A DNA stretch of 64,000 nt from Paenibacillus sp. EZ-K15. GTDB taxonomy: Bacteria > Bacillota > Bacilli > Paenibacillales > Paenibacillaceae. How positions within the stretch are numbered: the stretch's first letter is position 1; each line of letters opens with the position of its first letter. Position numbers and translations under genes: made by a program. Shown here piece by piece: positions 45,254 through 55,329 of this stretch. The notes beneath the pieces are model-generated. The model saw only the letters and a program-made list of their open reading frames with translations. It was not told where the DNA came from and made no database searches. The stretch covers positions 261,023 through 325,022 of the forward strand of contig NZ_PDHM01000008.1 in the NCBI RefSeq assembly GCF_002573715.1, given 5' to 3'.

Positions 45254-46396
45254 GTGCAGAACAATACCCCTGAAACGGAGAAGGTATCCCCTTATCAGTT
45301 GGACCAGAACATGAAGATCGAGAACGATGGAGCAGGTGAACGATTATGGTATTCCCCCCAAGAAGAGCCTTTCCAAGTATCGGGCTTTGCCTGGCTTGAC
45401 GTTGAACATAAATATCGCAGGCTGCCTGCGGTACCTGATGTTCCCATCCGACCGGAGGTGGATGTGTTAGCGAACTGCACATCGGGTGGTCAGATCCGCT
45501 TCCGCACGAATTCGAGGAGCGTGTCGGTCCGCGTGCGTCTGACCGCAGGATCCGGCATGTACCACATGCCGCCAACGGGGGAGTGCGGCGTCGATGCGTA
45601 TATCGGCGGCCCTGGTCAGTGGCTGCATGCGGGAACGGCTCGTTTTCAGGCCGGCCAGGTGAAGTATGAGAGCAGCATCTTTGATTCCGAGACAAGCGAG
45701 GCACGATCGTTCCTCCTGAATATGCCCTTATACCAGGGCGTCGAGGAAATATGGATTGGACTTGAACCAGGAGCGGAGGTCTGGGCACCGGAAGCCTATG
45801 ATTCTTCCAAAAAGGTGATTGTATACGGAACATCCATTACGCAAGGCGGATGTGCGTCACGGCCCGGCATGTCGTATACGAACATCTTAAGCCGCAGGCT
45901 CCATCTGGAGTTTATCAATCTGGGATTCTCAGGCAATGGAAAAGGGGAGTCGGAGCTTGCTGTACTGGCAGCCCAAATTTCGGAACCCGCATGTCTCATC
46001 ATTGATTACGAGGGGAACTCCGGGGGCACCGAGTCTTATCGGCAGACCTTGCCGCGGTATATCGAGACCTACCGCAAGGTTCACCCGGAGGTCCCTATCA
46101 TTTTGATATCCCGCATCCGCCATGGAGCCGAGTCGTTTAAGCCGGAGATTCTCGAAGGGCGGCTCGCGCGGAAGAAGTTCCAGATGGAACTCATCCGGGA
46201 ACTGACCGAGGCCGGAGATCAGAGCTTAACGTTTGTGGATGGATCGGATTTGTTAGGTGATGATCCTGGGGAAGCCACCGTAGATGGGGTTCATCCGACG
46301 GACCTCGGTTTTAAGCTGATGGCGGATGGGCTTGAGCCTGTGCTAAGGCAAGTGATTGGCGATAGAGCCGCTGCAGCAGGGCGATCCAAAAGTTAA
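45254..46396 (+). CDS. SGNH/GDSL hydrolase with N-terminal beta domain
   Basis: 380 residues from GTG 45254 behind GGAGG (45241-45245). Residues 1-190 look like a beta-sandwich. From residue ~195 the SGNH blocks appear: KKVIVYGTSITQGG (Ser), NLGFSGNGKG (Gly), DYEGNSGG (Asn) and DGVHPTDLGF (Asp, His). No signal peptide is seen, so it is cytoplasmic. It probably removes acyl or acetyl groups from sugars. Confidence 0.88.
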   Translation: MQNNTPETEKVSPYQLDQNMKIENDGAGERLWYSPQEEPFQVSGFAWLDVEHKYRRLPAVPDVPIRPEVDVLANCTSGGQIRFRTNSRSVSVRVRLTAGSGMYHMPPTGECGVDAYIGGPGQWLHAGTARFQAGQVKYESSIFDSETSEARSFLLNMPLYQGVEEIWIGLEPGAEVWAPEAYDSSKKVIVYGTSITQGGCASRPGMSYTNILSRRLHLEFINLGFSGNGKGESELAVLAAQISEPACLIIDYEGNSGGTESYRQTLPRYIETYRKVHPEVPIILISRIRHGAESFKPEILEGRLARKKFQMELIRELTEAGDQSLTFVDGSDLLGDDPGEATVDGVHPTDLGFKLMADGLEPVLRQVIGDRAAAAGRSKS

Positions 46397-46536
46397 CAGG
46401 TTCCAATGTTGGCGTATGGGTGTAGTACGGTTACGGAATGAAGTCGCTATCTGTGACGTTTGGGCCAAGTCAATGAGCCTTATGGCGCGGATCTATGGAA
46501 TCTTTACCAAAAATGGTACAAGTCTATTATAGGTTC

Positions 46537-46550
46537 TAACAAATTTGTTA
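46537..46550. promoter_or_regulatory. Perfect 14-bp palindrome in a 390-bp gap
   Basis: TAACAAATTTGTTA lies in the gap after the SGNH hydrolase gene. It precedes a possible promoter (TTGCGT, 18 bp, TAATAT near 46559-46588). The gap otherwise holds one terminator and the promoter region of the SEC-C gene; no coding region is seen. Confidence 0.4.
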
Positions 46551-46594
46551 CATCCTACTTGCGTTATGACGATAATATAGAATAATATGAAGGG

Positions 46595-46628
46595 GCGCGG
46601 CTTTCATAGAGGGGACCCGCGCTTTTTT
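46595..46628 (+). terminator. Rho-independent terminator
   Basis: GCGCGG (46595-46600) pairs with CCGCGC (46617-46622), followed by six T. It is about 200 nt after the hydrolase stop, or could end a very short separate RNA. Confidence 0.75.
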
Positions 46629-46789
46629 GCTATCTAACTTGCCTGGACACCTTCTTATCGGAAGCCCCCCCTGTAAGAGAGTGTTATGACGCGGAAGGCC
46701 GGCATGCCTTAAGGGTTTACAGGCTTGAGATGCGCATTTTCATATTTTCCATGTATAATAGAAGAAATCATTCAAATAGGAGCTAGGAA

Positions 46790-47353
46790 ATGAAAAAGCT
46801 AGGAAGAAACGATCTATGTCACTGCGGAAGCGGGAAAAAGTACAAAAGATGTTGTCTTGAAAAAGATGAACGCACGGTATACGGTAAAGTCATCCAGTTC
46901 CCTGGTGCGAGAGCAGAAGAGCCTAAGCTACAGGTCGATCAATTGCGTCAGATGATTAACGACAAGCTGGGATGGATGGACTGGAACGCTGATGAGCATC
47001 GCGAGCTTGCCGAGTCTGTGTTTCCTCAGATCTGCCGGGATTATGAGCTGCAGGATGATCAGCAGCTGTTTCAAGTGTTCAGCCTCCTGATGGTCTGGAA
47101 CAGCTTCTCCAGAGAAGCCAATCCGAAGTACCGTAAACAGGGCGGATATGCAAGTGCGTTAGAATATATAGTAACTTCATCGCTGAACATTTCAACAACG
47201 AAGTCCGATATCGCGAAGAAGCATGAGGTTTCCGTTGCTACGTTGACCCGCAACAGCGGTCAGATTCAAGACTTCATGGATGGCGTAGCGGCATCCGGTG
47301 ACGACGCAAACGTCGAGGATGAGGAATCCGAGAGCGAAGCATTGCCAAAGTGA
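46790..47353 (+). CDS. SEC-C motif protein
   Basis: 187 residues, ATG 46790 with AGGAG upstream. The first 30 residues form a SEC-C zinc motif, [18 protein letters not shown], like the SecA C-terminus. The rest is helical and ends in an acidic tail ([17 protein letters not shown]). Function unknown. Its own terminator follows. Confidence 0.85.
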   Translation: MKKLGRNDLCHCGSGKKYKRCCLEKDERTVYGKVIQFPGARAEEPKLQVDQLRQMINDKLGWMDWNADEHRELAESVFPQICRDYELQDDQQLFQVFSLLMVWNSFSREANPKYRKQGGYASALEYIVTSSLNISTTKSDIAKKHEVSVATLTRNSGQIQDFMDGVAASGDDANVEDEESESEALPK

Positions 47354-47401
47354 AGGATCCAATAGCATGAGTGCGGCATTTGCGCATTCGGTTTCATAGC
47401 G

Positions 47402-47434
47402 TGACCGCTCCTATTTCAGTGGGGCGGTCATTTT
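47402..47434 (+). terminator. Rho-independent terminator
   Basis: TGACCGC pairs with GCGGTCA over a partly paired loop, followed by TTTT. Confidence 0.75.
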
Positions 47435-47478
47435 GCGTTAATCCATAACCGACGTTTTCGCAAGACTGCTTTCCCGAT

Positions 47479-47925
47479 CTAGTCAGAGGCTCCGCGTGAA
47501 CCCGTCAGCAGCCAGCCTAATGCAACACCATACAGTAGATGACCGGCCAGCCAGAACAGAAGAGCAGCGAGGTCGGATAACTCCGGTGTACGGTCAGACA
47601 AAACGGTGGTCGGATATAGGAGAAGCCCTACGGCCAAACAGACCAAGGAAACCCAAGACAAGCTTCGCCAGCGGGTCCAATTCTTCTGCTTCAAAAAGAT
47701 GGTCAGAGCGATGCTCAGCAGGACGGAGATGATGAGGTGCAGCGCAAACTCGATAATTTCGGAGAGCTTCAGCTCATTCAGGACAGGTACGTAGTCAATG
47801 TTTAGGAGCAGCGTGTAAACCTTCAATGAGGTGAAATGCTCTACGATTTTCAGGAAAAGTCCGAGGATGATACCGGCGGCGAGGCCTGCCCAAACCGGAC
47901 TGTTCAACCTGAATTTACTCCACAT
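47479..47925 (-). CDS. YagU-like (DUF1440) membrane protein
   Basis: 148 residues with four hydrophobic helices and small Gly-rich segments (GLAAGIILGLFLKIVEH at the start). ATG 47925 has AGGGGG upstream. It resembles the YagU/DUF1440 inner-membrane family, linked in E. coli to acid tolerance. Family assignment is tentative. Confidence 0.6.
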   Translation of the reverse strand: MWSKFRLNSPVWAGLAAGIILGLFLKIVEHFTSLKVYTLLLNIDYVPVLNELKLSEIIEFALHLIISVLLSIALTIFLKQKNWTRWRSLSWVSLVCLAVGLLLYPTTVLSDRTPELSDLAALLFWLAGHLLYGVALGWLLTGSRGASD

Positions 47926-48044
47926 GAGCGACGCCCCCTTTTTTGTTATTGTATAATACCTGTCGATCCGATGCGAAACGAATATTCGCTGTACAACAAT
48001 TGGAACTTAATCGAGCGAGTACGATGGCGCAGGCGCATAAATGT

Positions 48045-48101
48045 ACATATAAAAAATAACCGGACTCATCCTCCCAATGCAGGAGAAGATGTCCGGTTAT
48101 T
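48045..48101 (-). terminator. Terminator of the acetyltransferase gene
   Basis: AATAACCGGAC (48055-48065) pairs with GTCCGGTTATT (48091-48101); the A-run before it is the T-run on the minus strand. Confidence 0.8.
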
Positions 48102-48119
48102 CGTATTTGGCCTGTTATT

Positions 48120-48662
48120 TCACACGGCGCTTTGTAGGAGCAGGGAGCCGGGCAGTTCGATCCGGTATCCTTTGACAAGATGTTCGCCGTTGAACGTATC
48201 CGTATCATATGCCCGCTCAAAGCCAAGCCGCTCATAGAGTTTCACCGCAGAGGCCATCATGTCGGAGGTATGAAGGTTCAGCGTGGTTGCGCCGAGCTGG
48301 ATCGATCTGCGGGCAGCTTCTTGAATCAGAAGCGTGGCGATGCCGCGTCCCCGGGAACCCGGAGATACGGCAAGAAGACGGATAATGGGCGAGTGGATCC
48401 CCATTTCCGGTTTTCCGTACGCATCCTCCGAGGAGAGGAAGAGCTGGACGCTGCCGACGATTTCCCCGCCGAGCTCGGCGACGATCCGGGCATGCGGCGC
48501 ATGGCTGTACGCGGAATTCCTGATGGAATCCCGATATTCCTCCCATCGTTGCGTAGACAGATCGAAGGCATACTGCTGATAGGATTCCAGCATTACAGCA
48601 GCAACAGCCTCTCGTTCCCACTCATGAGCATCCCGTATGATCACTTCCTGCATTGAATTCAT
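48120..48662 (-). CDS. GNAT-family N-acetyltransferase
   Basis: 180 residues from ATG 48662 (AGGAGTGG upstream). The acetyl-CoA loop is seen as RLLAVSPGSRGRGIATLLIQ around residue 100, with GATTLNLHTSDMMASAVKLY after it. The substrate is unknown. It is divergent from the LysR gene of the sulfur operon; B. subtilis ytm operons include an acetyltransferase (YtmI) that is otherwise missing here, so this gene could fill that place, though that is speculative. Confidence 0.85.
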   Translation of the reverse strand: MNSMQEVIIRDAHEWEREAVAAVMLESYQQYAFDLSTQRWEEYRDSIRNSAYSHAPHARIVAELGGEIVGSVQLFLSSEDAYGKPEMGIHSPIIRLLAVSPGSRGRGIATLLIQEAARRSIQLGATTLNLHTSDMMASAVKLYERLGFERAYDTDTFNGEHLVKGYRIELPGSLLLQSAV

Positions 48663-48933
48663 CGCTACCACTCCTTTTTTAGGTCATTATAATTTCAGAG
48701 GATACGGTCATATCCTGATAAGGTGAGATTAGTATAGCAGCTTATTCCCATTAAACACATTGGAAAACAAAAATATTAATGCTGTCATTAAAAAAATCTA
48801 TAAGCATATTTGGATTGACAATAATTTGCCAACTGCCTAAGATAAGGATAATTTATAAGGAAATTGCGGCTCTAAAACCATCTATATTCATTGGAATAGT
48901 AAGTATAATATAATGATGTCCGGAGGTGTCAGC

Positions 48934-49812
48934 TTGAACATCGAAAATATCGAGGCCTTTGTCTACATCAATCATTACGGCAGCTTCAATAAGGCGGCAG
49001 ACGTCCTTTTTCTGTCCCAGCCTACGGTGACCGCACGCATCCAGTCGCTGGAGAGAGAGCTCGACTGCAGGCTGTTCGACCGTTTGGGTAAACAGATTCA
49101 TCTGACCGACAAAGGCAAACAATTCCTCCCCTATGCCCAGCAGATCCTCCAAACCTTTCAAAAAGGAAAGCACCACCTTCAATCGAAAGCTTCCATGCCC
49201 AATGAGCTCAGAATCGGAAGCACCGTTTCGGTATCCAATTACTTAATGCCTTATCTGCTTATGGTGCTCAACCGCCGGTTTCCCGAGATGAACTTCAAGC
49301 TGACAACAGGTCCGACGGAAGAGCTGGCCGGCAAGCTCTCGTCCAAGGACATCGATCTGGCTTTCGTCCGCAAGCTGATGAATCCGGCGTTTCAATCCTA
49401 TCCCTTTTTCGAGGACCCCATCCGCTTGTATGTATATAAGGATCATCCGCTCGCTGCTGCCGGGAGAGCCTCCATTCGGGATATCCGGCGCGAGACGCTG
49501 GTCTTCTTCGAGTGCGGTTCGCTGGACTGGTTGCGGATTCACCGGGTATTCGAGAGTCTGGAACAGCCGCCGAACATCGTGTTTCAGGTGGATAATTCCG
49601 AGACGGCGAAGAAGCTCGTGCTGGGGCGGGCGGGGATCTGTTTTCTACCGGGTCTTTGCGCTCAGCAGGAGGTAGCCGAGGGAAGCCTGATTCCCGTGGA
49701 TATAGCCGAAACGGCAGGCATTTCCCTGCAAACCCATCTCATCTCCTTGAACGGACAGAATAATGAGTTTCTGGATTCTTTGCTGGAGCTCGGTCGGGAA
49801 TTGTCCTATTGA
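48934..49812 (+). CDS. LysR-family regulator, YtlI-like by position
   Basis: 292 residues from TTG 48934, chosen for GGAGG at 48922-48926 (the ATG at 48913 precedes that site). Winged helix at residues 1-60 (YGSFNKAADVLFLSQPTVTA), then a substrate-binding domain. It lies directly before the cystine-type transporter operon. In B. subtilis the LysR protein YtlI activates the equivalent ytmI operon when sulfur is short, so the same role is likely here. Confidence 0.88.
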   Translation: MNIENIEAFVYINHYGSFNKAADVLFLSQPTVTARIQSLERELDCRLFDRLGKQIHLTDKGKQFLPYAQQILQTFQKGKHHLQSKASMPNELRIGSTVSVSNYLMPYLLMVLNRRFPEMNFKLTTGPTEELAGKLSSKDIDLAFVRKLMNPAFQSYPFFEDPIRLYVYKDHPLAAAGRASIRDIRRETLVFFECGSLDWLRIHRVFESLEQPPNIVFQVDNSETAKKLVLGRAGICFLPGLCAQQEVAEGSLIPVDIAETAGISLQTHLISLNGQNNEFLDSLLELGRELSY

Positions 49813-49951
49813 TGATTTGCATGGATGAATAGAAAAACTCTATTAGACGCGTTCCCCAAATCGCGGTAAAGTTAGTGACAACATAAACCTCACTAAATCT
49901 ATAGGAATTATTAATTTGTGGATGGGGACAAGATCGAAAGGGGATGAGGTC

Positions 49952-50788
49952 GTGAAGAAATCAATCTTAGCAGCTGTTGTCATCGCATTGGCAGGGGTGA
50001 TCGTCGGATGCGGAGCAGACACGAAGAGCGGAGAAGCGAAGAAGGACAGCACGGTGAACGCAACGGAAGGAAAAGTAACGAAGATTGTTGTCGGCACGGG
50101 CACGGCCTTCCCGAGAATTTGCTTTATTGACGAGAATGGCAAGCTGACCGGCTTTGACGTTGAGCTGGTGCGGGAGATCGATAAACGTTTGCCGGAATAT
50201 GAGTTCGAGCTGCAGACCCAGGAGTTCTCCAATCTGCTGCTGAGCCTGGAAACGAGGAAAATTGATTTTGTAGCTCACCAGATGGAGAAGAATCCGGAGC
50301 GAACGGAAAAGTACCTGTTTAATAAAGAGCCTTACGCCTATTGGCGAAATAAAATCATCGTCGCTAAGGAGAACGACTCCATTCAATCGCTGGATGATTT
50401 GAAGGGGAAAAAGGTGCTAACCGGTGCAACCAGTGCGGCTGCTCAGATTCTGGAAAACTACAACAAGGACAATAACGATGCGATCCATATTGTCTATCAG
50501 AACGGTGCGGCGAATGATACCGTAAGCCAGATTACGACAAGCCGGGTGGATGCAACCGTTGGTGCGGACTTTACGCTGCCGCTGATCGATCCGCAAGGAA
50601 AGCTGAAAACAACGGGTGATCACCTGTCGGAGGCTGACATCCTGTTCGTATTCCGCAAAGACGACCCGGACAGCCAGAAGCTGTCGGATGCGGTTGACGA
50701 TGCGATCAGGGAGCTTAAATCGGATGGAACGCTGACCAAGCTGAGCAAGGAATGGCTGGGAGACGACTTTACGTCGTCGAATCCATGA
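49952..50788 (+). CDS. Amino-acid ABC transporter binding lipoprotein (TcyK/TcyJ-like)
   Basis: 278 residues from GTG 49952 (AAAGGGGATGAGG upstream; an in-frame GTG at 49916 lacks support). Lipoprotein signal ends IVGC near residue 22. The mature part is a polar amino-acid binding fold (FPRICFIDENGKLTGFDVEL; ETRKIDFVAHQMEKNPERTE). In B. subtilis the equivalent proteins bind cystine and S-modified cysteines. First structural gene of the sulfur operon. Confidence 0.88.
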   Translation: MKKSILAAVVIALAGVIVGCGADTKSGEAKKDSTVNATEGKVTKIVVGTGTAFPRICFIDENGKLTGFDVELVREIDKRLPEYEFELQTQEFSNLLLSLETRKIDFVAHQMEKNPERTEKYLFNKEPYAYWRNKIIVAKENDSIQSLDDLKGKKVLTGATSAAAQILENYNKDNNDAIHIVYQNGAANDTVSQITTSRVDATVGADFTLPLIDPQGKLKTTGDHLSEADILFVFRKDDPDSQKLSDAVDDAIRELKSDGTLTKLSKEWLGDDFTSSNP

Positions 50789-50820
50789 TGAGATGACCAT
50801 GCAAGAAGGGAGAAGGATTC

Positions 50821-51606
50821 ATGGGTGCACCGTTCGATTTCTCGTATGTGCTTAGCTTTTTGCCTAAACTCTTGTCGACCTTAGGCGTCACGATGCTGAT
50901 CGTGGCAGGGTCTCTGCTGGTGGGGATCGTTGTCGGATTTCTGGTTGCCCTTCCCCGCCTGTACCGGATTCCGGTGCTGAACGCGTTCGCCAAGGTGTAC
51001 ATTTCGTTCTTTAGGGGAACGCCGATCCTGATCCAGCTCTTCTTGTTTTATTATGGTCTGCCGGAGATCCTGAAGCTTGTTCATATCGACATGTCCCGGG
51101 CGCCTGTCATGGTATTCGTGATCCTGACCTACGGGCTTCATACCGGAGCCTTCATGTCGGAGATGATCCGGGCCTCGGTAACGGCGGTGGACAGAGGTCA
51201 GGTAGAGGCGGCGTATGCCATGGGGATGAAGGGACATCAAGCCTTTCTTCGGATCGTCCTCCCCCAGGCGCTCGCAATCGCCGTTCCGGTATTTTCGAAT
51301 ATGGTGATTGCCTTGCTGAAGGATACTTCGCTGGCCTTCACCCTCGGGCTTATGGAGATGACAGGAAAAGCGCAAACCCTGGGCAATATCACCCAGCACT
51401 TTATCGAAGCTTATCTGGCGCTGGCTTCCATCTATCTTGTCATCAGCTTTACGCTGGAGAAGCTGCTGCTGCGTGCGAAGCGGCGTCTGATGCGCCATGA
51501 GGTACCGGAGTCGGCAGCCCGTGAAAGATTCCGTATACAAAAGAAAGGGGCCTACCGCCGCATCATCGCCGGAATGAGACCTGAAAAAGGAGGAGCGGAG
51601 CTATGA
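50821..51606 (+). CDS. Amino-acid ABC permease (TcyL-like)
   Basis: 261 residues with five membrane helices and a HisM-type domain: FFRGTPILIQLFLFYYGLPE and the EAA loop AVDRGQVEAAYAMGMKGHQA. ATG 50821 follows AAGGGAGAAGG. It overlaps the next permease gene by 4 nt, forming the heterodimeric channel of the cystine-type importer. The C-terminal basic tail of about 30 residues is longer than usual. Confidence 0.9.
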   Translation: MGAPFDFSYVLSFLPKLLSTLGVTMLIVAGSLLVGIVVGFLVALPRLYRIPVLNAFAKVYISFFRGTPILIQLFLFYYGLPEILKLVHIDMSRAPVMVFVILTYGLHTGAFMSEMIRASVTAVDRGQVEAAYAMGMKGHQAFLRIVLPQALAIAVPVFSNMVIALLKDTSLAFTLGLMEMTGKAQTLGNITQHFIEAYLALASIYLVISFTLEKLLLRAKRRLMRHEVPESAARERFRIQKKGAYRRIIAGMRPEKGGAEL

Positions 51607-52313
51607 AAATCGATCCATCCTTCATATGGACGGCATTCGTAAACTTGCTGTCCGCGATCCCGACAACGCTGTTGATCACCGTCGTATCGGTTACGGCCGG
51701 ATTTATGATCGGGCTGATCGCGGCGTTTGCCCGGATCTATAAAGTGCCAGTACTCAGCCAGATCGCTGCCGCCTACGTGACCTTTATCCGGGGCACTCCC
51801 ATGCTGACGCATCTGCTGCTGATCTATTTCGGGCTGCCGGTGCTGGTGGATGCGCTGTCCGCTCAGATGGGCTGGGGCTTTAAGTCATCCTCCATCCCGA
51901 TGATCTGGTTCGCGTTCCTATCGTTCTCGATTACGGCAGGCGCGTATATGTCGGAAGTGATCCGCTCGGGCCTGCTCGCGGTAAACCGGGGGCAGCTGGA
52001 GGCAGCTTATTCAATCGGCATGACGACGTGGCAGGCGCTGCGCAGGATCGTATTCCCCCAAGCCTTGGCCGTCAGCCTACCAAACCTGTCCAATTCGGTC
52101 ATCGGCATGCTTCACGGCTCGACCTTGGCATTTACCGTGTCGGTTGTGGACATTAACGCGCAGGCGCAGATCGTGGCATCGACCAATTGGAAGTTTTTCG
52201 AATCCTACCTGGCCGCGGCAGCTATTTTCTGGGGGCTTACACTCCTCATCGAAAGACTGACCGCAGTCATTGAGAAACGAATCAATCTCTACAATCGGGG
52301 GGGCGTCGCATGA
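51603..52313 (+). CDS. Amino-acid ABC permease (TcyM-like)
   Basis: 236 residues, same family as the preceding gene ([40 protein letters not shown]). ATG 51603 is preceded by GGAGGAG and overlaps the upstream stop. It pairs with the TcyL-like permease. Confidence 0.9.
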   Translation: MKIDPSFIWTAFVNLLSAIPTTLLITVVSVTAGFMIGLIAAFARIYKVPVLSQIAAAYVTFIRGTPMLTHLLLIYFGLPVLVDALSAQMGWGFKSSSIPMIWFAFLSFSITAGAYMSEVIRSGLLAVNRGQLEAAYSIGMTTWQALRRIVFPQALAVSLPNLSNSVIGMLHGSTLAFTVSVVDINAQAQIVASTNWKFFESYLAAAAIFWGLTLLIERLTAVIEKRINLYNRGGVA

Positions 52314-53062
52314 TTCAACTGACCGATATTTCAAAGTCCTACGGCAAGAACACGGTGCTGAAATCGATTGATCTGACGGTAAACAAAGGGGAAGTGGTGG
52401 TGATCCTGGGGCCGAGCGGTTCGGGCAAAACCACGCTGCTGCGCTGCGTGAATTATCTTGAGAAGCCGAATGGCGGCGAGATTGCCATCGGCGATTACCG
52501 CCTCGATCGCAAGCGGGCCACGAAGAAGGAAATTCATGAACTCCGCCAGCGATCGGCCATGGTGTTTCAGCAGTACAATCTGTTCAAACACAAGACCGCG
52601 ATCGAGAACGTGATGGAAGGCTTGGTCGTTGTCAAAAAAATGCCAAAGGCCGAGGCGAGGGAGAGGAGTATCACCCTGCTCGAAAAGGTCGGTCTGGCCG
52701 ATAAGCTGGATGCCTATCCGAGTCAGCTCTCGGGCGGGCAGCAGCAGCGGGTGGGCATTGCCAGGGCATTGGCCCTGGAGCCGGAGGTGATCCTGTTCGA
52801 TGAGCCGACGTCGGCGCTCGACCCGGAGCTTGTGGGCGAGGTGCTTGCGGTCATTCGCAAAATCGCGAAGGAAGGGATCACCATGATCGTGGTGACGCAT
52901 GAGATGGGCTTCGCGAGGGATGTGGCGAACCACGTTGTGTTCATGGACGAAGGCGTGATTGTGGAGCAGGGGACTCCGTCCGAGCTGTTCCATCATCCGC
53001 GGGAAGAACGAACCAAGCAGTTCCTGAAGCGGATCACGCCTGAGCTTAACTACAGCATTTAG
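52310..53062 (+). CDS. Amino-acid ABC ATP-binding protein (TcyN-like)
   Basis: 250 residues. Walker [11 protein letters not shown]-loop, signature [14 protein letters not shown], Walker [15 protein letters not shown] and VTHEMGF are all intact. ATG 52310 overlaps the permease stop by 4 nt. It is the motor of the cystine-type importer. Confidence 0.93.
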   Translation: MIQLTDISKSYGKNTVLKSIDLTVNKGEVVVILGPSGSGKTTLLRCVNYLEKPNGGEIAIGDYRLDRKRATKKEIHELRQRSAMVFQQYNLFKHKTAIENVMEGLVVVKKMPKAEARERSITLLEKVGLADKLDAYPSQLSGGQQQRVGIARALALEPEVILFDEPTSALDPELVGEVLAVIRKIAKEGITMIVVTHEMGFARDVANHVVFMDEGVIVEQGTPSELFHHPREERTKQFLKRITPELNYSI

Positions 53063-53075
53063 GAGGTCAACCAAT

Positions 53076-54092
53076 ATGGGGATCACGATAAGCGTGCTTG
53101 ACCAAAGTCCAATATATCCGGGCGAAACGGCAGCGGAGGCGTTCACGCATACCGTGCAGCTTGCTCAAAAGTCAGAGGAGCTCGGTTTCCGGCGCTTCTG
53201 GGTATCCGAGCATCACGATTCGGACCAAGTAGCAGGGTCTTCGCCGGAAGTGCTCATTTCTTACTTGTTAGCTAAAACCCAAACCATTCGCGTGGGTTCC
53301 GGCGGCGTCATGCTGCAGCATTACAGTCCTTATAAGGTAGCGGAGAATTTCAACGTGCTGGCCGCGCTCGCGCCGGGACGCGTGGATCTGGGCATCGGGC
53401 GCGCGCCTGGCGGGTTGCCGCGCAGCACGCAGGCGCTGCAGCGGGGCGTGCAGGAGCAGGAGTCGTTAACCGATAAGATCGTCGAGCTTAGCCAATTTGT
53501 GCATAACACGCTGGAAGAGGATCATCCGCTCGCCGGGCTGCGTGCCGCTCCGCTGCCGGAGACCGCCCCCGAGCTGTACGTGCTGGGGGCCAGCGCAGGC
53601 AGCGCGGAAATTGCGGCTGGACTCGGCCTGCCCTATGTGTTCTCCCTCTTCATCAACGGGGAGGAATCCGCGGCGTTGGAAGCCATTCGTGTTTACCGAA
53701 GCACGTTTGACTACTCCCACGGCAGGGAACCGGAAATTCTTGTTGCACTGTCCGTGATCGTGGCCGATACGGAGGCGGAATCGGCGGAGCTGGCAGGGGC
53801 GCTGAAGCTGGTGAAGATTCATTTAGCCAGCGGCCGGACGCTGGCACTGGGAACGAGGGAACAGGCGGAAGAATTCGGACGCCAGGCAGGTGAGCCGTAC
53901 ACGATCGAGGAACAGGAGCCGTTCATCACCAAAGGTACGAAGGAGACCGTGCGTGAACAGCTGCTCCGGCTTCAACAGGCTTCGGGCGTTGATGAAATCA
54001 TCGTCACCAGCAATATCCAGCCCTTTGCCAAGCGAATCCGCTCATTCGAGCTGCTGAGCGAGGCGTTGGCTGAGGTTCCTGCCGAAGCGTAA
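53076..54092 (+). CDS. LLM-class flavin-dependent oxidoreductase (YtmO-like)
   Basis: 338 residues, bacterial luciferase-like. Seen: SVLDQSPIYPGETAAEAF at the N-terminus, FRRFWVSEHHDSDQVAGSSP, and RVDLGIGRAPGG, the typical flavin-site region. AGGAGG precedes ATG 53076. With YtnJ and the FMN reductase it should oxidatively break C-S bonds in imported S-substituted cysteines. Confidence 0.9.
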   Translation: MGITISVLDQSPIYPGETAAEAFTHTVQLAQKSEELGFRRFWVSEHHDSDQVAGSSPEVLISYLLAKTQTIRVGSGGVMLQHYSPYKVAENFNVLAALAPGRVDLGIGRAPGGLPRSTQALQRGVQEQESLTDKIVELSQFVHNTLEEDHPLAGLRAAPLPETAPELYVLGASAGSAEIAAGLGLPYVFSLFINGEESAALEAIRVYRSTFDYSHGREPEILVALSVIVADTEAESAELAGALKLVKIHLASGRTLALGTREQAEEFGRQAGEPYTIEEQEPFITKGTKETVREQLLRLQQASGVDEIIVTSNIQPFAKRIRSFELLSEALAEVPAEA

Positions 54093-54135
54093 TGGAATCG
54101 GTCATAGGTACGTGACTATTTAGGAGGTTTTACGA

Positions 54136-55329
54136 ATGCCAAGCCATGTTTTATCCACCGATATAGACATCCATCGAATTATTGAGATCCGGCGCCATCT
54201 GCACCGGTACCCGGAGCTGTCGAACGAGGAGTGCGAAACGACGCGGCTGATTAGGGGCTGGCTCGAGGAAGCCGGGATACGGGTTACGGAGTATCCGCTA
54301 GCCACAGGCGTAATCGCAGAAGTCGGCGGACTTCAAGAGGGGCCGATCATTGCGCTGCGGGCGGATATCGACGCCCTGCCGGTCCAGGAAGAGACAGGGC
54401 TTCCGTACGCCTCGACGATTCCCGGCAAAATGCATGCCTGCGGGCACGATTTTCATACGGCTGCCCTGATCGGGACGGCATATGCCCTGAAGCAGCGGGA
54501 GCAGGAGCTGAGAGGAACCGTGCGGCTGATCTTTCAGCCGGCCGAGGAGAAAGCCAAGGGAGCGAGGCAGGTCATCGACAGCGGGGCACTCGAAGGCGTG
54601 CAGGCGATCTTCGGCATGCATAACAAGCCGGACCTGCCTGTCGGGACCATCGGCATTAAGGAGGGCCCGCTGATGGCCGCCGCCGACGGCTTCGTGGTTG
54701 AAGTGGCGGGCAAGGGGTCCCATGCGGCCGTGCCGGAAGCGGGCCTTGACCCGATCGTGACCGCATCGCATATCATTACGGCGCTCCAGTCGATCATAAG
54801 CCGGAATGTGAGCCCCCTGAAGAGCGCCGTCATCAGTGTCACGAAGCTGCACAGCGGGACCGCCTGGAATGTGATCCCGGATAAAGCGCTGCTGGAAGGG
54901 ACCATACGCACCTTCGATGACGACGTCAGACTGCAGGTGCTTGAACGATTCAGCCAGGTGGTTCAAGGCGTGGCCGCAGCTTTCGGAACGACGGCTGCCG
55001 TACGCTGGATCGAGGGACCGCCGCCGGTCCATAATGACCGCAAGCTGGCGGAGCTCGGTTATGTCGCTGCTGCCGAAGCGGGATATGAGGCGGTGATACC
55101 GGTTCCTTCGCCGGCCGGAGAGGATTTTGCGGTGTACCAGCGTGAGGTTCCCGGGTTGTTTGTTTTCATGGGGACGGCAGGCACGCAGGAGTGGCACCAT
55201 CCGGCGTTTGATCTGGATGAACGGGCGATTCCGGTCAGCATCGATTTCTTCACGAGGCTGGCGGAGCGGGCGCTCGGGCATTACCGCTCCGGTGAGGAGG
55301 CATCGCCATCACCAGCACCATCGCCTTAA
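54136..55329 (+). CDS. M20-family amidohydrolase (HipO/YtnL-like)
   Basis: 397 residues, AGGAGG before ATG 54136. Metal ligands are in HACGHDFHTA (residues ~98-107) and QPAEEKAKGA; the dimerisation domain has GKGSHAAVPEAGLDPI and the last ligand region reads PSPAGEDFAVY. In ytm operons such enzymes remove the N-acetyl group after C-S oxidation. The last ten residues are a Ser/Pro-rich tail. Confidence 0.9.
   Translation: MPSHVLSTDIDIHRIIEIRRHLHRYPELSNEECETTRLIRGWLEEAGIRVTEYPLATGVIAEVGGLQEGPIIALRADIDALPVQEETGLPYASTIPGKMHACGHDFHTAALIGTAYALKQREQELRGTVRLIFQPAEEKAKGARQVIDSGALEGVQAIFGMHNKPDLPVGTIGIKEGPLMAAADGFVVEVAGKGSHAAVPEAGLDPIVTASHIITALQSIISRNVSPLKSAVISVTKLHSGTAWNVIPDKALLEGTIRTFDDDVRLQVLERFSQVVQGVAAAFGTTAAVRWIEGPPPVHNDRKLAELGYVAAAEAGYEAVIPVPSPAGEDFAVYQREVPGLFVFMGTAGTQEWHHPAFDLDERAIPVSIDFFTRLAERALGHYRSGEEASPSPAPSP

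Noticed and set aside
45254..46396. Considered adding the SGNH hydrolase to the lipid-modifying module
   Set aside because: A 120-bp gap with its own ribosome binding site and no overlap; the hydrolase has a sugar-esterase look and nothing ties it to the upstream pair.
49813..49951. Riboswitch or T-box leader before the sulfur operon
   Set aside because: I found no S-box or T-box hallmark and no terminator-antiterminator pair; LysR control is sufficient.
54298..55281. 327-codon antisense frame over the M20 deacylase gene
   Set aside because: Shadow of an intact enzyme gene; composition is rich in Arg, His and Pro with no motifs.
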